Source: Reyranella sp. (GTDB lineage: Bacteria; Pseudomonadota; Alphaproteobacteria; Reyranellales; Reyranellaceae). Taken from it: a DNA stretch of 64,000 nucleotides. The notes beneath the pieces are model-generated. The model ran no database searches, was not told the origin of the DNA, and saw only the letters and a program-made list of their open reading frames with translations. Each line of letters opens with the position of its first letter. The first letter of the stretch is position 1. This document shows, in pieces, positions 63,612-64,000 of this stretch. The DNA lies in NCBI RefSeq assembly GCF_004297405.1, contig NZ_SCVC01000030.1, forward strand, positions 62,001 to 126,000. Reading direction: 5' to 3'. The position numbers and the translations under genes were made by a program.

Positions 63612-64000
63612 GTGGCGCCACACGAAACGGCTCTCTCCGTCTACATCAAACACCGGGCCGACCTTCTGAACTATGCGAGCCGAATCGTGCGCGATCGCGC
63701 GAGCGCCGAAGATGTCGTCCAGGAGGTGTGGCTGAAATTCTCTGCCAGATGGGAACAAGGCGAAGAGATCCACCAGCCGCTGAGCTACCTCTACATGATT
63801 GTCCGCAACCTGGCGCTGAACTGGGTCAAGCGGACGGCCCTGCAGGACAAGGTCATCGATCGAGGGTCGTCGGCCGAGAGCGTGCCGCACGACGTCCCCT
63901 CGCCCGAGCGGATCCTCTACTTCAGGGACGAGATGCGCGTGATGGCCGATGCGATTGCCGAACTGCCGGAGCGCACGCGGATCGCGTTCCAGATGTACAA
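63612..64000 (+). CDS. Second FecI-type ECF sigma factor (cut by the window edge)
   Basis: Partial gene, 129 codons to the window end. It starts at GTG 63612 (VAPHETALSVYIKHRADLLN) with AGGA upstream. Region 2: RASAEDVVQEVWLKF, LSYLYMIVRNLALNWVKRTA; region 4 begins IAELPERTRIAFQMY. It is a paralogue of the sigma at 59308 and probably starts a further fecI-fecR-receptor set beyond the window. Confidence 0.88.
   Translation, partial: MAPHETALSVYIKHRADLLNYASRIVRDRASAEDVVQEVWLKFSARWEQGEEIHQPLSYLYMIVRNLALNWVKRTALQDKVIDRGSSAESVPHDVPSPERILYFRDEMRVMADAIAELPERTRIAFQMY

Overview
The window is GC-rich DNA (mid-60s % G+C by eye) of an alphaproteobacterial type. The evidence is the mix of families seen here: a Bug-type tricarboxylate-binding protein, an OprD-like porin, two FecI loci (one with FecR and a TonB receptor), RES/Xre, SoxR with DoxX, DinB and EthD. 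The genus cannot be read from the sequence; a Reyranella- or Rhodospirillales-like soil or water bacterium is a guess.

Layout. 0-11.6 kb is chromosomal: an M35-type metallopeptidase, a RES/Xre toxin-antitoxin pair, TfoX and VOC proteins, a LuxR/acyl-CoA-dehydrogenase-like pair divergent from a TetR/porin pair, and argC. Ahead of argC lies a leader with a run of five Arg codons and a strong intrinsic terminator, which looks like an arginine attenuator. Next to it a gene with a HEPN-like motif sits between two perfect 43-bp direct repeats that duplicate the start of a GNAT gene.

11.6-55 kb is a long phage-derived block. Every recognisable phage gene is on the minus strand. Read from 55 kb downwards: DNA polymerase A, portal, a 27-aa peptide, Rz/Rz1 spanins, a holin-like protein, XkdF-type protease, a decoration/scaffold-like protein, major capsid protein, connector and tail-completion proteins, tail tube, chaperone-like proteins, tape measure, lambda-like M, L, K, I and J tail-tip proteins, tail fibres, then a replication module (nucleotide kinase, wHTH protein, unknown protein, DnaB helicase, CHC2/Toprim primase). 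I could not find a large or small terminase, integrase, repressor or endolysin. The block is interrupted by non-phage genes, mostly on the plus strand: DinB, EthD, three genes between J and I, a 5-kb block with Bug/MFS/MmyB genes inside the tail module, a DoxX-SoxR-DoxX cluster, and AT-richer orphan genes. It therefore looks like a heavily invaded, terminase-less or domesticated phage.

55-64 kb is chromosomal again: LysR/SnoaL, a methyltransferase, a cold-shock protein, MarR/DUF1398, and an iron-uptake locus (FecI sigma, FecR, TonB siderophore receptor, then a second FecI-type sigma cut by the window edge) with Fur-like palindromes.

Four dispersed repeat families run through the window. Family A is a ~115-bp compound palindrome with six full and three half copies. 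Family B is a ~90-bp inverted repeat with two copies. Family C is a GC-rich inverted repeat with three copies. Family D is the 16-bp palindrome GTGCAATCGATTGCAC with seven copies, all noticed between 19 and 55 kb. Family A copies bracket several accessory gene pairs, and one lies in frame inside a phage replication gene. No tRNA, rRNA, CRISPR array, reverse transcriptase or transposase gene was seen.
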